Assembly: GCF_003003255.1 (NCBI RefSeq)
Contig: NZ_PVTD01000001.1
Span: 1,116,001-1,180,000, forward strand
DNA: 64,000 nt
Direction of reading: 5' to 3'
From: Aliiruegeria haliotis
Lineage (GTDB): Bacteria; Pseudomonadota; Alphaproteobacteria; Rhodobacterales; Rhodobacteraceae
Both the position numbers and the translations under genes were made by a program. Every line of letters begins with the position of its first letter. Position 1 is the stretch's first letter. Below the pieces are notes generated by a model. The model was not told where the DNA came from. It was given only the letters and a program-made list of their open reading frames with translations, and searched no databases. This document shows positions 63,593 through 64,000 of the stretch, one piece after another.

Positions 63593-64000
63593 GCGGCCCG
63601 GCCAGCGCCGAACTCTGGATCTCGACCTTCCTGGAGGCGCAATCGGCCGAGCTTGACGCGGCAAGAAACACGCTGCTGAGCTATGGCCGGGACCTGAAGG
63701 ATTTCGCCGGCTGGAGCGCCCGCCGAGGTCTGGACCTGCAAGCGGTCACGCGCGAGGATGTCGAGGCCTACCTCGTCTTCTGTGACGACCAGGGACTGGC
63801 CCGCGCCACCCGCGCCCGTCGCCTGTCATCCATTCGCCAGCTTTACCGGTTCGCCTTCGAGGAAGGCTGGCGCGAGGACAATCCGGCGCTACGGATCAAG
63901 GGACCTCGCAAGGAAAAGCACCTGCCGAAAACCCTGAGCCACGAAGAGGTCGACACCTTGCTGAAGGCGGCGGAAACCACCGGCCGCACCAAGGCCGACC
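63589..64000 (+). CDS. xerD: Site-specific tyrosine recombinase XerD, truncated by window edge
   Basis: The first 137 residues are visible. The SAM-like N-terminal core-binding domain is clear: STFLEAQSAELDAARNTLLS, then YGRDLKDFAGW and RATRARRLSSIRQLYRFAFE, followed by the linker KGPRKEKHLPKTLSHEEVD. The catalytic R-H-R-Y part lies beyond the window. With XerC it resolves chromosome dimers at dif. ATGA overlap with the previous gene fixes the start. Confidence 0.9.
   Translation, partial: MSGPASAELWISTFLEAQSAELDAARNTLLSYGRDLKDFAGWSARRGLDLQAVTREDVEAYLVFCDDQGLARATRARRLSSIRQLYRFAFEEGWREDNPALRIKGPRKEKHLPKTLSHEEVDTLLKAAETTGRTKAD

Overview
The window looks like a chromosome segment of a marine-type alphaproteobacterium of the Rhodobacteraceae (roseobacter relatives). 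This rests on the high GC, a six-gene glycerol ABC transporter of the rhizobial GlpSTPQV type, a DUF2160 gene, an ArsJ/GAPDH arsenic operon, and a shikimate block (aroK-aroB) beside a small membrane protein, a secreted protein and xerD. No species can be named from sequence reading alone.

Layout: (1) 0-4.2 kb: truncated peptide/nickel-type solute-binding protein (minus), a bicupin protein and 6-phosphogluconate dehydrogenase. (2) 4.2-13 kb: a graveyard of mobile DNA. It holds an RND-efflux tail, two IS5-type remnants, an IS110 remnant abutting a perfect (CAGGTG)20 array, an IS3 copy with complete ends, a passenger block (LysR regulator, small protein, L-xylulose reductase-like SDR), another IS5 fragment, and a second IS3 copy interrupted by a second IS110. 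The IS3 copies bracket the passenger genes like a composite transposon. (3) 13-18.5 kb: AraC regulator, three decayed genes of a DUF1254/HlyD/DUF2955 efflux cassette, then an intact Na+/H+ antiporter and a 2-TM K+ channel. (4) 19-35.8 kb: a large cluster of exported enzymes: an amidohydrolase, two divergent Ntn-type linear amide hydrolases, an NTF2-like protein, a beta-barrel-like protein, a Tat-exported amidinotransferase-family enzyme, an MBL-fold hydrolase of the GntH type, a membrane-anchored protein of unknown family and a HupE/UreJ-type permease. Two TPR regulators of one family and an AraC regulator sit inside it. (5) 36-43.2 kb: DMT exporter, two alpha/beta hydrolases, Crp/Fnr regulator with a divergent membrane protein, then tRNA-Gly with a 1.3-kb island carrying a frameshifted HEPN-type gene. 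(6) 43.2-50.2 kb: DeoR-type regulator and glpVSTPQ plus DUF2160. (7) 50.3-53 kb: BlaI/BlaR1 pair and a BKACE (DUF849) enzyme. (8) 53-58.4 kb: Gfo/Idh oxidoreductase, then an arsenic operon headed by an ArsR-ArsC fusion. (9) 58.5-64 kb: RTX protein, aroB, aroK, small membrane protein, secreted protein and truncated xerD.

The most notable signal is in region 4. The two divergent amide hydrolase genes and the Tat amidinotransferase gene, 4.6 kb apart, each carry three phased half-sites (AACCGTT, AACCGTY, AACTCC) at exactly 11-bp steps, 73-79 bp before the start codon. Together with the exported enzymes this suggests one regulon for processing amide- and guanidino-type compounds in the periplasm. 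The substrate is unknown and the functional link is inference. The second notable object is the small tRNA-Gly island with 14-bp direct repeats and a HEPN-type gene.
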